NCBI GenBank assembly: GCA_963784885.1
Contig: CAWATA010000005.1
Location: 1-64,000 of the forward strand
Source of the DNA: RHKX01 sp963784885
GTDB lineage: Bacteria; Actinomycetota; Thermoleophilia; Solirubrobacterales; 70-9
Direction of reading: 5' to 3'
Length of the DNA stretch: 64,000 nucleotides
A program made the translations under genes and the position numbers. Below the pieces are notes generated by a model. That model searched no databases and was not told where the DNA came from. It saw only the letters and a list, made by a program, of their open reading frames with translations. The stretch's first letter is position 1. Each line of letters starts with the position of its first letter. Shown here in pieces: positions 1 through 8,941 of the stretch.

Positions 1-1
1 C

Positions 2-100
2 CCTGGTGAGCGGCCCTATCCCGAGACGATGAACGCCGCGGCCGCCGCAGAGATCGCGGCGATCGGCCCAGCGGCGGTGATCGTCAAGGGTGATCTCTCC
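2..100 (+). pseudogene. Fragment of a GC-rich gene, possibly a metallophosphoesterase
   Basis: One open frame runs from the window start to the first adapter and encodes about 33 residues, ending in a helix-then-strand pattern with VIVKGDL. A GDL after a hydrophobic strand is typical of calcineurin-type phosphoesterases, but sugar kinases can look similar at this length. The base composition is unlike the next fragment and closer to the main segment. It is cut at both ends. The function is a guess. Confidence 0.25.
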
Positions 101-127
101 AGCAGATACGTAACTGAACGAGTAGAA
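101..127. other. Oxford Nanopore ligation adapter (reverse complement), site 1
   Basis: The bases read AGCA-g-ATACGTAACTGAACG followed by A-GTAGA. This is the complement of the published Nanopore ligation adapter end (CAGTTACGTATTGCT in the forward sense) with one inserted base. It sits exactly where coding sequence of one base composition stops and another begins. It marks an artificial junction, not a biological repeat. Confidence 0.9.
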
Positions 128-138
128 GACAAAAAAAG

Positions 139-708
139 AAAATTGAACAAGCCTGGGCCAAGCACTATGAGGGCATGATCGACTACCGGCCTGCCCACAA
201 GGTGACCAAGGTCGATACCAAGAATCGCAGCGTCGACACTGGGGTCGAAGAAATCAAGGGTGATTTGGTGAATCTGGTGCCGCCGCAGAAGGCTGGTTTG
301 ATTGCGCACAAGGCTGGTGTGGTCGGCGAGGACAAGAAGTGGTGTCCGGTCGATCAGTTGACCTTCGAATCGACTATCGCCAAGGACGTACATATCATTG
401 GTGATTCCTGTATGGCCGGCGCCATGCCGAAATCCGGATATTCTGCCAATTCCCAGGCCAAGGTGTGCGCCACCAACATCGTGCAGTTGATGAATGGCAA
501 GGAGTTGATCGACCCATCCCACACCAATGTCTGTTATAGCTACGTAACAGAGAATGAAGCGATCTCCGTGGCAGCTGTCTACAAGGTGGCGGAAGGCAAG
601 ACTATTGCCGTGGCTAATTCCGGTGGCGTGTCGCCGGATCTGTCCGAGCTTGAGGCCATTTACGCCAAGAGCTGGATCAAGAACATTCTGCACGAAATGT
701 CCTCCTGA
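139..708 (+). CDS. fccB: Flavocytochrome c sulfide dehydrogenase, flavoprotein subunit (C-terminal part)
   Basis: This is the C-terminal 190 residues of an FAD-dependent sulfide:cytochrome c oxidoreductase, a periplasmic enzyme oxidising sulfide. The frame is open leftward from the first internal ATG at 175 into the adapter junction, so the 5' two thirds are missing. Visible family features are the sequence IIGDSCMAGAMPKSGYSANS, which matches the FAD-binding end of the glutathione-reductase-like fold, and the C-terminal FCSD flavin-binding domain with its conserved cysteines (VCATN and NVCYSY). The gene ends at TGA 706-708 and is followed by a strong terminator. It comes from a proteobacterial read and should not be used to infer sulfur metabolism in the main organism. 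Confidence 0.8.
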   Translation, partial: KIEQAWAKHYEGMIDYRPAHKVTKVDTKNRSVDTGVEEIKGDLVNLVPPQKAGLIAHKAGVVGEDKKWCPVDQLTFESTIAKDVHIIGDSCMAGAMPKSGYSANSQAKVCATNIVQLMNGKELIDPSHTNVCYSYVTENEAISVAAVYKVAEGKTIAVANSGGVSPDLSELEAIYAKSWIKNILHEMSS

Positions 709-728
709 TCTGAAGCGTAGAAAAATGC

Positions 729-754
729 AAAAAACCCCGCTCGCGGGGTTTTCT
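729..754. terminator. Rho-independent terminator after the fccB fragment
   Basis: AAAACCCCGC, a TCG loop and the matching CGGGGTTTT form a perfect GC stem flanked by A and T runs, so it can end transcription from both sides. It lies between fccB and the convergent NrdG-like gene. Confidence 0.85.
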
Positions 755-776
755 GTTTATGCGATCTAGCGTATTC

Positions 777-1241
777 TCATGCATGTCGCACGGAAAAGGT
801 CTCGAACATTGCGCCGATACGACTGCATAGCGCATCGTTCAGAAGTTCCTGGGCGGGGTAAGAACTAACCGCTTCATCGGCGCAACCCTGTGGCCTGAAT
901 TCCTGCAGGACGTAATGTTTTGCGCCTAGCCCGCTTAATTCTTCTGCCAGCCGGAGTATCGAATCCGGGGTGTGATACAGCGGGTGTACCGTGGTGCGGA
1001 ATTCGTGCGAGATGCCGCTTTCAAGCAGCAGGCGGCACTTTCCCATGCCTTATCACCGCTGTCCGGTGTGCTCGTTACATGGCGTAATCATCACGGGTGG
1101 CTTTGATGTCCCATTCCTACCCAGTTCAGGATAGGAACAATTCCTTCAGCCGGGACGGATAAGTGCCGCCAGTATGCAGTCCGATTTTGAAGCCAAGGTC
1201 TCGGACTTCGCTGATGGCGGATTGGAGATCATCCTGCAAAG
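777..1241 (-). pseudogene. nrdG: Anaerobic ribonucleotide reductase activase (NrdG-like radical SAM), C-terminal fragment with frameshifts
   Basis: Two reading frames together encode the C-terminal part of a radical SAM activase: one from about 1241 to 1130 (DLGFKIGLHTGGTYP, then SRLKEL) and one from 1046 to the stop at 777 (RTTVHPLYHTP, LAEELSGLGAKHYVLQEFRP). The GLHTGGTYP and WVGMDIKA-type segments are typical of the proteobacterial NrdG family. The CxxxCxxC cluster motif would lie upstream and is cut off by the next adapter. At least two indels break the frame, as expected for a raw single read. It is convergent with fccB and on the same foreign fragment. Confidence 0.65.
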
Positions 1242-1262
1242 AGCAATACGTAACTGAACTAG
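1242..1262. other. Oxford Nanopore ligation adapter (reverse complement), site 2
   Basis: AGCAATACGTAACTGAAC is an exact match to the adapter complement and directly ends the NrdG-like coding fragment. A long T/A homopolymer follows. Confidence 0.95.
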
Positions 1263-1270
1263 AAGGGAAC

Positions 1271-1341
<71 letters not shown>

Positions 1342-1345
1342 CCAT

Positions 1346-2343
1346 TTGAACATAAACAGGATACTGGAGTGTTTAGGTCAAGTGAGACCTCAATCCGGAA
1401 TTCAGTGATGTCTAGGTATACGGAAATGCAAATCATATTCAAACTCATTCAAGATATCGCCCCAACATATGATGGTTCCCAGGACAAGGTGAGAGCGTAC
1501 TGGTAAGAAATCGGTGGCCAGGGCCGTTCATATTAGAGCCTTCGCAAAGAGCATGCTTCATCGTCATTAATTGTTCGGCTTATCGAACGGCACCGTTGGA
1601 AAGTGAGATCTTCGGCCATGAAAGGGGTGCCTTCACCTGAGTCACAGAGATAAAGACGCACGGTTTGCAACAGGCGGACGGTGGAACCGTAATTTGAGAT
1701 GAGATCGGCGAAATTCAGCTGTCGGCCCAGATCAAACTGTTGCGTGTCATTCAAACGAAGAAGTTCGAGCGTCTGGGAGGCGAACAACTCTTGGTGCGAA
1801 CGTGCGCATCATTGCCGCTATGATAAATATTTGCTTGAAGGAGCTTAAACGGGGCAATTTCAGATATATTTTTTACGTCTCAATGTGATACCGATTCAAA
1901 TGCCTCCTTGCGAAACCGCTGCAATGACATTCCCATGTGGCGCGCCACATTTTTGCGTTACTTCGCGAGCGAAACAGGGTAAAGAGGTTCAACAAATTCA
2001 GTTCCGAGGCCATGCGGATGCTCTTGGATTACTCTCTCGCCGGAATGTTCGTGAACTGGAAAACAGCATCGAACATGCCTGGTGCTACAAGAGGCCAGCG
2101 CATTGAAGCTACTGATTTGCCATCGGTATTAAAGATGTCAAAACCGTCATCAATGACCGGAGCCCGCCGGACGATTTTGGATAGCGAGAAAGTCTTGCAG
2201 GAGGCTCTGCAGTAATGCGGCTGGAACAAGAAAAAAAGCCGCTTTGCGGCTGGGAATCAGCGGCAACATGCTTTACCGCAAATCTGAAATTATCAAATCA
2301 ATCGCCCCACGATTCACTAAGAGTAGCGTTCACGGGAACAATA
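1346..2343 (+). pseudogene. Sigma-54 dependent NtrC-type regulator, left copy of a fold-back read
   Basis: This arm carries the same gene as the minus-strand copy at 3257-4273 but with more indels. Recognisable pieces are RSEAMRMLLDY-type helix sequence, the RELENSIEHA-like segment after the AAA+ domain, and the Fis-type helix-turn-helix at about 2200-2330. The protein would be a bacterial enhancer-binding protein activating sigma-54 RNA polymerase. The N-terminal receiver domain is absent. It is an artefactual duplicate, so it should be counted once with the right copy. Confidence 0.7.
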
Positions 2344-3256
2344 TTTGCATTGCACCAAGTGGTTACTCGTCGCCTTTCGTCGTCCTAACTACCTCTTTTA
2401 CATGATAGTGCATGATCAGGATCAATCGCATCCTATCGGAGAGGAATCCGGTTGCTGACAGAAGTTGTTCGACCGCCGACATTGGGTGCGATTTGACTAC
2501 CTTCCACGCCCAGGAGACGTCTGGAGCGCATCTTCAGGGAAAGGCAAATAAGTTCCCGGTTATTTTGAAGAGGTCGATGTCACTTCCTTCTTCTACATGC
2601 CTCTGGTGGAGGGCCAAAGCCTGGCAAAAGATACCTCTTTATGCCCTTGAAAGCAGGAACATAGAAGATGGAGAACATTCTGGCTGATTCGCACTATGGA
2701 GTAAAAATCCTTAAACTGCAAAAGTGTGAAGGATCGCCATCCGAGCAGAACCGCAACCACCATACCGGCAATTGGTTCGCGTCCATGACATTGGAAGCAA
2801 GTGATCCTGGCTCCTGACGGTATGGTGGTTGCGGTTCTGCTCAGGATGGGTAACCCCTACACTTTTGCAGTTTAAGGATTTTTATTCCATAGTGCGAATC
2901 GGCCAGAATGTTCTCCATCTTCTGTATGTTCCTGCTTGCGGAGGCAGATTGAGGTATCTTTTCGCCCAGGCTTTGGCCCTCCCACCAGAGGCATGTAGAA
3001 GCAAACCAGCCAGACATCGACCTCTTCAAAATAACCGGAGCTTATTTGCCTTTCCGTGAAGATGCGCTGCCGGGGCATCTTCCTGGGCGTAGGAAGGTAG
3101 TGCAATCGCACCCAATGTCAGCAGTAGAACGACTTCTGTCAGTACTGCATCCTCTCCGAATATGCAGTCGATTGATCCTGATCATGCACTATCCATGTAA
3201 AAGAGGTGATTAGGACGACGAAAGGCGACGAGTAACCACTTGGTGCAATGCAAATA

Positions 3257-4273
3257 TTATTGATTTCTAACGCTACTCAAGTGAATCGTGGGGCGATTGA
3301 TTTGATAATTTCGGATTTTGCGGTAAAGCGTGTTGCGCGGATTTCCAGCCGCAAAGCGGCTTTTTTCTTGTTCCAGCCGCATTCTTCCAGAGCCTCCTGC
3401 AAGAGCTTTTTCTCGCTATCCAAAATCGTCCGGCGGTCTCCGGTCTATCATGATGGTTTCGACATCTTTAATACCGATGGCAAATCAGTAGCTTCAATGC
3501 GCTCGCCTCTTGCTTAGCACCAGGGCGTGTTCGATGCTGTTTTCCAGTTCACGAACATTTCCGGCTGAAGAGTAATCCAAGAGCATCCGCATGGCCTCGG
3601 AACGAAATTCCTGAACCTCTTTACCCTGTTCGCTCGCGAAGTAACGCAAAAAGTGGCGCGCCAGCATGGGAATGTCATTGCAGCGGTTTCGCAAGGGAGG
3701 CATTTGAATCGGTATCACATTGAGACGGTAAAAAAGATCCTCTCTGAAATTGCCCCGTTTAACTTCTTCAAGCAAATCCTTATTGGTGGCGGCAATGATG
3801 CGCACATTCACACCAGGGTTTTCTCGCCTCCCAGACGCTCGAACTTCTTCGTTTGAATGACACGCAACAGTTCGAAATCCCGGGCCTACAGCTGAATTTC
3901 GCCGATCTCATCTCTAAAAATACGGTTCCACTGTCCGCCTGTTCGAACCGTCCGTTCTTCTGTCTGAGGGCTCCGGTGAAGGCACCCCTTTCATGGCCGA
4001 AACACTCCACTTTCCAACAGTGCCGTTGGATAAGCCGAACAATTAATGACGATGAACGGTGCTTCTTTGCGAAGGCTCAGATCATGAACGGCCCTGGCCA
4101 CCAATTCTTTACCGGTACCGCTCTCACCTTGTATCAAAACCGTGGCATCTGTTGGGGCGATAATTCCAATGAGTTTCTATATGATTCACATTTGCGTATC
4201 CTTGCCGACGATACCACTGAATTCCGATTGAGTCTCCACTTGGCACTTGATACGCTCCAGGTCCTCCTTATGT
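3257..4273 (-). pseudogene. Sigma-54 dependent NtrC-type regulator, right copy (partial, frameshifted)
   Basis: Read on the minus strand from 4273, the frames give Walker A GESGTGKELVARA (about 4140), the sigma-54 contact motif GHERGAFTGAL (about 3990), the Walker B region GTVFL, then IIAATNKDL, REDLFYRLNVIPI and NVRELENSIEHA. A Fis-type DNA-binding helix-turn-helix (EECGWNKKKAA, about 3380-3340) follows and the gene ends at TAA 3257-3259. The order is that of an AtoC/NtrC response regulator without its receiver domain, which would lie beyond the adapter. Several one-base indels break the frame. It is from a proteobacterial-type read, not the main genome. Confidence 0.8.
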
Positions 4274-4329
4274 AGCAATACGTACTAGTCAGACACGATA
4301 CATACACCTCCTTTTTTCGACGTATTGCT
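4274..4329. other. Double Nanopore adapter junction, site 3
   Basis: AGCAATACGTA at 4274-4284 is the complement of the adapter and closes the fold-back read. CGTATTGCT at 4321-4329, preceded by a T-rich stretch, is the forward adapter end and opens the next read. Two adapters facing each other with no insert between them is the expected structure when two consecutive reads are not split. Confidence 0.88.
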
Positions 4330-4475
4330 GAACTGAGTTGCGCGAGGAGCTCTTTAACTTTTCGGTTTCAACACGCCACGTGGCAGCTAGAGAACACATC
4401 TCGAATTCCGGAGTTAAGAAGGAGATCGCGCGAGTCTTGACCGTATTACGCGAGCGCGATTTGCCCCGAGCCTGA
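4330..4475 (+). CDS. rpmC: Ribosomal protein L29, C-terminal fragment
   Basis: After correcting single-base gaps the sequence encodes the second helix of L29: an EELFNLRFQ segment, then LENTSRIP and a VLRERDL end, with TGA at 473-475 of that kilobase (4473-4475). The 5' end is cut by the adapter. It is directly followed by rpsQ, as in the conserved spc/S10 operon. Confidence 0.7.
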
Positions 4476-4491
4476 AAGTTGCAGGTAGAAA

Positions 4492-4755
4492 ATGGCAGAG
4501 AAGGCACGTGGCCATAGGAAGCGTATGATCGGATTCGGTGATCAGCGACAAGATGGACAAGACGATCACGGTCCAGGTCGAGGGGCTCTGGAAGCACCCT
4601 CAGTACAAGAAGTACATCATTCGTTCGAAGAGATACAAAGCACACGACGAACAGAACTCCTGTCGTATTGGCGACAAGGTGCTTATCGAAGAGACGCGCC
4701 CCCTGAGCAGCAGAAGCGCTGGAGGGTCAGAGAAATCCTCGAACGCGCGGTCTGA
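4492..4755 (+). pseudogene. rpsQ: Ribosomal protein S17 with two frameshifts
   Basis: ATG 4492 starts MAEKARGHRKRM, a one- or two-base shift near 4535 leads to SDKMDKTITVQVEGLWKHP and IGDKVLIEETRP, and a second shift near 4705 returns to KRWRVREILERAV with TGA 4753-4755. These are S17 (uS17) hallmarks, an RNA-binding OB-fold protein of the small subunit. The frameshifts are most simply single-read errors. The gene order with L29 and L14 is universal, so the fragment cannot be placed in a phylum from order alone. Confidence 0.8.
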
Positions 4756-4782
4756 TGTGGCTAGAAGACGGAGAACGAGGTC

Positions 4783-5150
4783 ATGATTCAACAGGAATCG
4801 ATATGTAAACGTCGCCGATAATTCAGGGGCAAAGAGGCTTGATCGGTATCCGCATCGCGGGAGGATCGAAGCGCAAGTACGCGGGCCTTGGCGACATTAT
4901 AACGGTGTCTGTCAAGGAGGCCGTTCCGAACAGCAAAGTGGCGAAGGGATCGGTGGCGCGGGCAGTGATCGTGCGAACACACAAAGAAGTGGGGCGCGCG
5001 GATGGAGCTACATCCGCTTCGACGACAATGCGGCCGTGTTGATTAACAAGGATGGGCTTACTGGGGACGCGAGTATTCGGCCCTGTGGCGAGAGAGCTGC
5101 GGGCCAAGAACTTCATGAAGATCATCTCCTTGGCCCCCGAGGTACTGTGA
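4783..5150 (+). pseudogene. rplN: Ribosomal protein L14 with frameshifts
   Basis: ATG 4783 gives MIQQES, then shifted frames give NSGAKRL, GIRIAGGSKRKYAGLGDI, AVPNSKVAKG, VRTHKEVGRADG, SYIRFDDNAAVLINKDG and finally NFMKIISLAPEVL before TGA 5148-5150. These are consecutive L14 (uL14) motifs and cover the whole protein at about the normal 122 residues. At least three indels are needed to join them. It lies between rpsQ and rplX. Confidence 0.85.
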
Positions 5151-5175
5151 GCGCTTCTCGAAGGAGCGGCGACAA

Positions 5176-5528
5176 ATGGGCACCATGCGCAAAGTGAAAA
5201 AGAACGACTTGGTCGAGGTCATCTCCGGCAACGAAAAGGGCAAACGTGGCAAGGTGATGCGGGTGATCACGGACCGCGATCGCGCCATTGTGGTAAAAAA
5301 AGCGAACCGGGTTCGCCGTCAAAGCGGGCCGACCAACTGAGCCGAGGCGGTATCGTAGAGATGGAGGCACCGCTTCACCTGTCCAATCTGGCGCCCGTTT
5401 GCGAGAAGTGCGACCGCCCGGCACGCGTCGGTTCGAGGCTGCTCGAGGACAAGAAGAAAGTCCGAGTTTGCAAGAGCTGCGGCGAGATCCTGGAGAAGCA
5501 GCCCCGATCGCTCGGGGAGGTGGAGACC
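5176..5528 (+). pseudogene. rplX: Ribosomal protein L24 with a frameshift
   Basis: ATG 5176 starts MGTMRKVKKNDLVEVISGN and the KOW motif (GNEKGKRGKV) follows. A shift near 5330 leads to the C-terminal part with a CxxC pair and a second CxxC (CEKC and CKSC), a zinc-ribbon-like end found in many L24 proteins. No stop separates it from rplE in the frame as read, so the stop codon has probably been lost to an error near 5500-5525. Confidence 0.8.
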
Positions 5529-6055
5529 ATGGCGAGGTTGAAAGAGCGATATGTGGCCGAAGTGTTGCCGCAACTGATGAAGATGTTCTGGTATGGGAAC
5601 GTCATGCAGGTTCCCAAGATCGAGAAGATCGTGGTGAACATCGGTGCTGGCGAGGCGAAGGACAACCCGAAACTCAATGCCAATTGGTGGAAAGATCGGC
5701 GAATTACCGGCCAGCAGCCGGTCGTGACACGGGCGAAGAAGTCGATCGCCAACTTCCACCTGCGAGAGGGAATGCCCGTCGGCTGCAAGGTGACGCTGCG
5801 TGGCGAACGGATGTACGAGTTCCTCTACTGACTCGTCAACGTCGCGCTCCCACGGGTCAGGGATTTCAGGGAGTTTCGGGCAAGGGATTCGACGGTCGCG
5901 GCAACTACACGCTGGGGGTGACCGAGCAAAATCATCTTTCCCGAGGTGGATTTGGAAAAGGTCAAGAAAGTCAAGGGTATGAACGTGTGTATCACCACCA
6001 CGGCCCAGAGCGACGAGGAAGCAAAGGGGCTCTTGAGGTCGTTTGGCATGCCCTT
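5529..6055 (+). pseudogene. rplE: Ribosomal protein L5, nearly complete, frameshifted
   Basis: ATG 5529 starts MARLKERYVAEVLPQLMK. VVTRAKKSIANFHLREG and TLRGERMYEFL identify L5 (uL5), which contacts 5S rRNA. An indel near 5829 and another near 5930 lead to VRDFRGVSGKGFDGRGNYT and then EEAKGLLRSFGMPL, a few residues from the usual end. The adapter at 6056 cuts it. Confidence 0.85.
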
Positions 6056-6099
6056 AGCAATACGTCTGAAACCAAGCAAGAAAAAAAAAAAAAAAAAAA
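6056..6099. other. Nanopore adapter and poly-A, site 4 (junction to the main contig)
   Basis: AGCAATACGT at 6056-6065 matches the adapter complement and is followed by a degraded tail and about 18 A at 6081-6098. The rsmI reading frame of the main segment becomes recognisable from about 6115 rightward. Bases 6100-6115 belong clearly to neither side. Confidence 0.85.
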
Positions 6100-6111
6100 G
6101 TAGCCGTTGCC

Positions 6112-6571
6112 TGTGTACAGCCAATTGCAGCACCCGTTCGAGCTCGCCGGCCCGGCGAGGCAGGAAACCTTCGAAACGCCAGCGGTCAGCGGGCAGGCCC
6201 GATGCGACGAGCGCTGTCGTTATCGCTGTCGGGCCGGGGAGAACCTCGATCTCGATGCCGCGCTCGATGCATGCCTGAATCAGCCGATACCCCGGATCCG
6301 AGAGGACCGGCGTCCCGGCATCGCTGAGCAGCGCGACCCGGGCGCCGCGCTCGATCGCCTTCGCCAGCTGCGGCGCGCGGGCATCCTCGTTGCTGTCGTG
6401 GTTTGAGACGAAGCGCGGCGGGTCCAGGTCGAGGCGTTCGTAGAGGCGCCCGGCGCGGCGGGTGTCCTCGCAGGCGACGAGATCGGCGTCGGCCAGCGCC
6501 TCTCGCACGCGCGGCGAGACGTCACCGATGTTGCCGATCGGCGAAGGACAGACGATCAGCCGGCCGGCCAT
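6112..6571 (-). CDS. rsmI: 16S rRNA 2'-O-methyltransferase RsmI, N-terminal part (cut by junction)
   Basis: RsmI methylates the ribose of C1402 of 16S rRNA using S-adenosylmethionine. The N-terminal 150 residues are present: LIVCPSPIGNIGDVSPR at the start, the CEDTRRAGRL segment, VSNHDSNE, VALLSDAGTPVLSDPG and EVLPGPTAITTALVASGLP, which are the tetrapyrrole-methylase-fold signatures. A full protein has about 270-290 residues, so the last 120 or more are lost where the contig joins foreign reads. The ATG at 6571 overlaps the TGA of the upstream ROK kinase gene by one base (TGATG), so the two are translationally coupled. Confidence 0.9.
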
Positions 6572-7563
6572 CAGACGACCGCCCCCGCCTCCGACAGCGC
6601 CTCCAGGCCGAGGATCGAGGCCCCGATCATGCCGGCGTCGGGACCGAGCTCGGCCGCCCGGATCGGAGTTTCGCGCTGAGGCGTCAGCGCCCGCCGCTCG
6701 AACTCCTCCCGCGCCGGGCCCAGCAGGAGGTCGCCGGCATCGATGACGCCGCCGCCGATCACGATGACGTCGGGATCGAAGACGTTGGCGAGCCCCGTCA
6801 ACGCGTAGCCGAGGCGCCTTCCCATCGCCTCCAGCAGGGCGACCGAGATCGGGTCCCCGGCCCGAGCGAGCTCGGTGACGAAGGCGCCGTCGATCGTCTC
6901 ACCCGTCGCTGCCGCCTCTGCCAGCGCCGAGCCCGGGTGCTCGGCGATCGCCCGCTCGGCCTCGATCCGCAGCGCGGTCCCGGACACGAGCGACTCGATG
7001 CAGCCGTTGTTCGGGCACCGTCCGGGACACGGCGGGCCGTCCAGGTCGACGACGAAGTGACCGAAGTCGGCCGCCGCTCCCCGCGAGCCTCGGTACGGCC
7101 GCCCGCCGAGGATCAGGCCGCCGCCGATCCCCGTCCCGAGGGTGAGCAGGACTACGTTCGCGGCGCCGCGCGCCGCGCCGCGCCGCTGCTCGGCCAGTGC
7201 GGCGGCGTTGCCGTCGTTGTCGATCGCCGACGGGAGTCCCGTCAGCGCCGCCACCCGCGCCCGCAGCGGGACGCCGATCAGCGGCAGGTGATTGGAGGTG
7301 ACGCAGATCTCGCGTTCGCGGTCGACGATGCAGGGAACCCCGAGGCCGACCGCGGCGACCTCCGGGCGGGCGCCGATCGCGGTCCGGATCCCCTCGTCGA
7401 GGCGTTCCAGGAGCTCGTCGGACGCCAGGCCGACGGAGGCATCGACCCGGCGATGGACGACCGCGCCGTCGCCGTCGACCACCCCGACGAGCATCTTCGT
7501 GCCACCGAGGTCGACGCCGATCGTCTCGGGACCGAACGCCGGCTCTGAGCCCGGAGCGGTCAC
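6571..7563 (-). CDS. ROK-family sugar kinase (glucokinase-like)
   Basis: This is a 330-residue ROK kinase that would phosphorylate glucose or a related sugar with ATP in the cytoplasm. The phosphate-binding motif VDLGGTK is at residues 17-23, the catalytic Asp is in DNDGNAAA (about 117), and TLGTGIGGG (about 141-149) is the second nucleotide-binding loop. The zinc site is GH at about 169 and CPGRCPNNGC (about 179-188). The start chosen is GTG at 7563 because upstream codons overlap the divergent LCP gene and carry no ROK sequence. The ROK family also includes repressors, but no helix-turn-helix precedes the kinase domain here. Substrate is not certain. The stop overlaps the rsmI start. Confidence 0.85.
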   Translation of the reverse strand: MTAPGSEPAFGPETIGVDLGGTKMLVGVVDGDGAVVHRRVDASVGLASDELLERLDEGIRTAIGARPEVAAVGLGVPCIVDREREICVTSNHLPLIGVPLRARVAALTGLPSAIDNDGNAAALAEQRRGAARGAANVVLLTLGTGIGGGLILGGRPYRGSRGAAADFGHFVVDLDGPPCPGRCPNNGCIESLVSGTALRIEAERAIAEHPGSALAEAAATGETIDGAFVTELARAGDPISVALLEAMGRRLGYALTGLANVFDPDVIVIGGGVIDAGDLLLGPAREEFERRALTPQRETPIRAAELGPDAGMIGASILGLEALSEAGAVV

Positions 7564-7584
7564 GAAGCAGGAAACGGGGAGGCC

Positions 7585-8937
7585 ATGCGGCAGTATTACC
7601 GCGTAATGGCACCCGGCGACCCCGAACGTCCGGATCGCCCCGAGTACAACGTCTACCGGGCGGGTTCGCGCTCCCGGGGGCGCGGGCGGCGGACAGAGCC
7701 GAAAAGCCCGAAGCCGTCCGCCGGCTCGGGCGACGATGCCAGCGGCAAGGCGCCTTCTGAGGGACCGGGCTACACGGTCTACAGGGCGCGGCGCGGCTTC
7801 AAGCGCTCCGGCGACGGCCCCTCTCTGCGCGAGCGCCTGCCGGGCCGGGGCGGCTCGAGGCCGCCGCGGGCGCCGGGAGAGAGGCCGACCTGGCGTCGCG
7901 TCCTCAAGTGGGCCGCGATCGGCGTCGGCGTCTGGCTGCTGGTCAGCTTCGTGGCCTTCGCGGTCTCCGCCCAGATCCAGAAGTCGAAGCTGAACGACAA
8001 GGCTGCCGCCGAGCTCGGCGGCTTTCCGTTCCTCGTGCTCAACGGTCAGAACATCCTCGTGATCGGCACCGACGCGAGGCCCGAGGGCTCGAACGAGGGC
8101 GGCGCCGAGACCAACCCGAAGTGCCTCGAAGCCGCGGCCCACGGCGACCCACCGCCGTCGAGCTGCCTGCCGTCGCGCGCCGACACGCTGATGGTCGTCC
8201 ACGCGGGCGGCGGCTCGTTCAGCAAGATCTCGATCCCGCGCGACACGCTCGCCTCGATTCCGGGCGAGGGTGACCAGCGGATCAACGCCGCCTACGCCTT
8301 CGGCGGCGCGGCCCTGCAGATCAAGACCGTCGAGGACTTCCTCGGGATCGACATCAACCATGTCGTGATCCTCGACTTCGAGGGCTTCGCGGACTTCATC
8401 GACGCGATCGGCGGAGTGACGGTCAGCCTGCCGGCGCCGGTCAAGTCGAAGATCAGCGGCGGCTCGAGCAACGGCGGGATCACCCTGAAGCTCGAGCGGG
8501 GAGCGAACCACCTCGACGGCCAGCAGGCGCTCGCCCTGGCCCGGACCCGCGAGAACCTCAAGGATCCAAGCGAGGACGACACCGATCGCGCCCGCCGTCA
8601 GCAGCTGATCCTGCAGGGAATCAAGAGCCAGCTGACGAGCCCGTGGCGCGCCCCGATCAACTTCATCAAGGGCCCATGGATCGCCTGGAACGCGCCGAAG
8701 GCGATGGTCAGCGACATGGGCGGCTTCGTGATGCCGCAGGTTGCGTTGTCGGCGGCGATCGGCGGCGATTCGGGAACGAAGATCCTGATCCCGTCCGGCG
8801 TGACCGCCGGCGGCGAGCTGATCGTCGCTCCTAAGCAGTGCCGCACCGCCGTCAAGAAGCTGCTCGGCGAGCCCGGGCCGAAGCGGCCGAAATGCTCGCC
8901 CGGTGGCGATACGGTCACCGAGACGCCGACCCCCTGA
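7585..8937 (+). CDS. LytR-CpsA-Psr (LCP) family cell-wall glycopolymer transferase
   Basis: LCP proteins attach glycopolymers (teichoic acid, arabinogalactan or capsule) from lipid carriers to peptidoglycan outside the membrane. The protein has a 105-residue basic, proline- and arginine-rich cytoplasmic tail, one membrane segment (WAAIGVGVWLLVSFVAFAV) and then the LCP domain with IGTDAR, RADTLMVVHA, SIPRDT, INAAYAFGG and LDFEGFADFIDAIGG. The LARTR motif near residue 310 supplies a conserved arginine. The ATG at 7585 has GGGGAGG only two bases upstream and ATG 7606 has none well placed, so the start is uncertain. It is divergent from the ROK kinase and ends five bases before the convergent FmdB gene. 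Confidence 0.88.
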   Translation: MRQYYRVMAPGDPERPDRPEYNVYRAGSRSRGRGRRTEPKSPKPSAGSGDDASGKAPSEGPGYTVYRARRGFKRSGDGPSLRERLPGRGGSRPPRAPGERPTWRRVLKWAAIGVGVWLLVSFVAFAVSAQIQKSKLNDKAAAELGGFPFLVLNGQNILVIGTDARPEGSNEGGAETNPKCLEAAAHGDPPPSSCLPSRADTLMVVHAGGGSFSKISIPRDTLASIPGEGDQRINAAYAFGGAALQIKTVEDFLGIDINHVVILDFEGFADFIDAIGGVTVSLPAPVKSKISGGSSNGGITLKLERGANHLDGQQALALARTRENLKDPSEDDTDRARRQQLILQGIKSQLTSPWRAPINFIKGPWIAWNAPKAMVSDMGGFVMPQVALSAAIGGDSGTKILIPSGVTAGGELIVAPKQCRTAVKKLLGEPGPKRPKCSPGGDTVTETPTP

Positions 8938-8941
8938 GCGC

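Larger units (their letters stand above)
1346..4273. repeat. Fold-back inverted duplication (arms about 1346-2775 and 2816-4273)
   Basis: The sequence left of about 2775 is repeated as its reverse complement to the right of about 2816. For example CTTAAACTGCAAAAGTGT near 2711 pairs with ACACTTTTGCAGTTTAAG near 2859, and GCAGAACCGCAACCACCATA pairs with its complement at 2821. About 40 unique bases separate the arms. The arms differ by scattered indels, which suggests both strands of one molecule read in succession. The central part (about 2350-3250) holds an unidentified region downstream of the regulator gene, with a signal-peptide-like stretch (LLLTLGAIALPSYAQ in one frame) but no intact gene. 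Confidence 0.9.

Noticed and set aside
101..1262. The repeated motif ATACGTAACTGAAC as direct repeats or an attachment site
   Set aside because: It matches the Nanopore adapter and appears only at read junctions.
2222..2250. Hairpin AAAAAAAGCCGCTTTGCGGCT (and its copy near 3341) as a terminator
   Set aside because: In the right copy of the fold-back it is the codons for the Fis-type DNA-binding helix (GWNKKKAALRL), and the gene continues for about 90 bases to TAA 3257.
1346..4273. Large inverted repeat as a transposon or integron structure
   Set aside because: No transposase, no target duplication, arms differ by random indels, and adapters flank it.
7564..8511. N-terminal extension of the ROK kinase to 8511
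   Set aside because: It overlaps the LCP gene completely and lacks ROK sequence; GTG 7563 is the better start.
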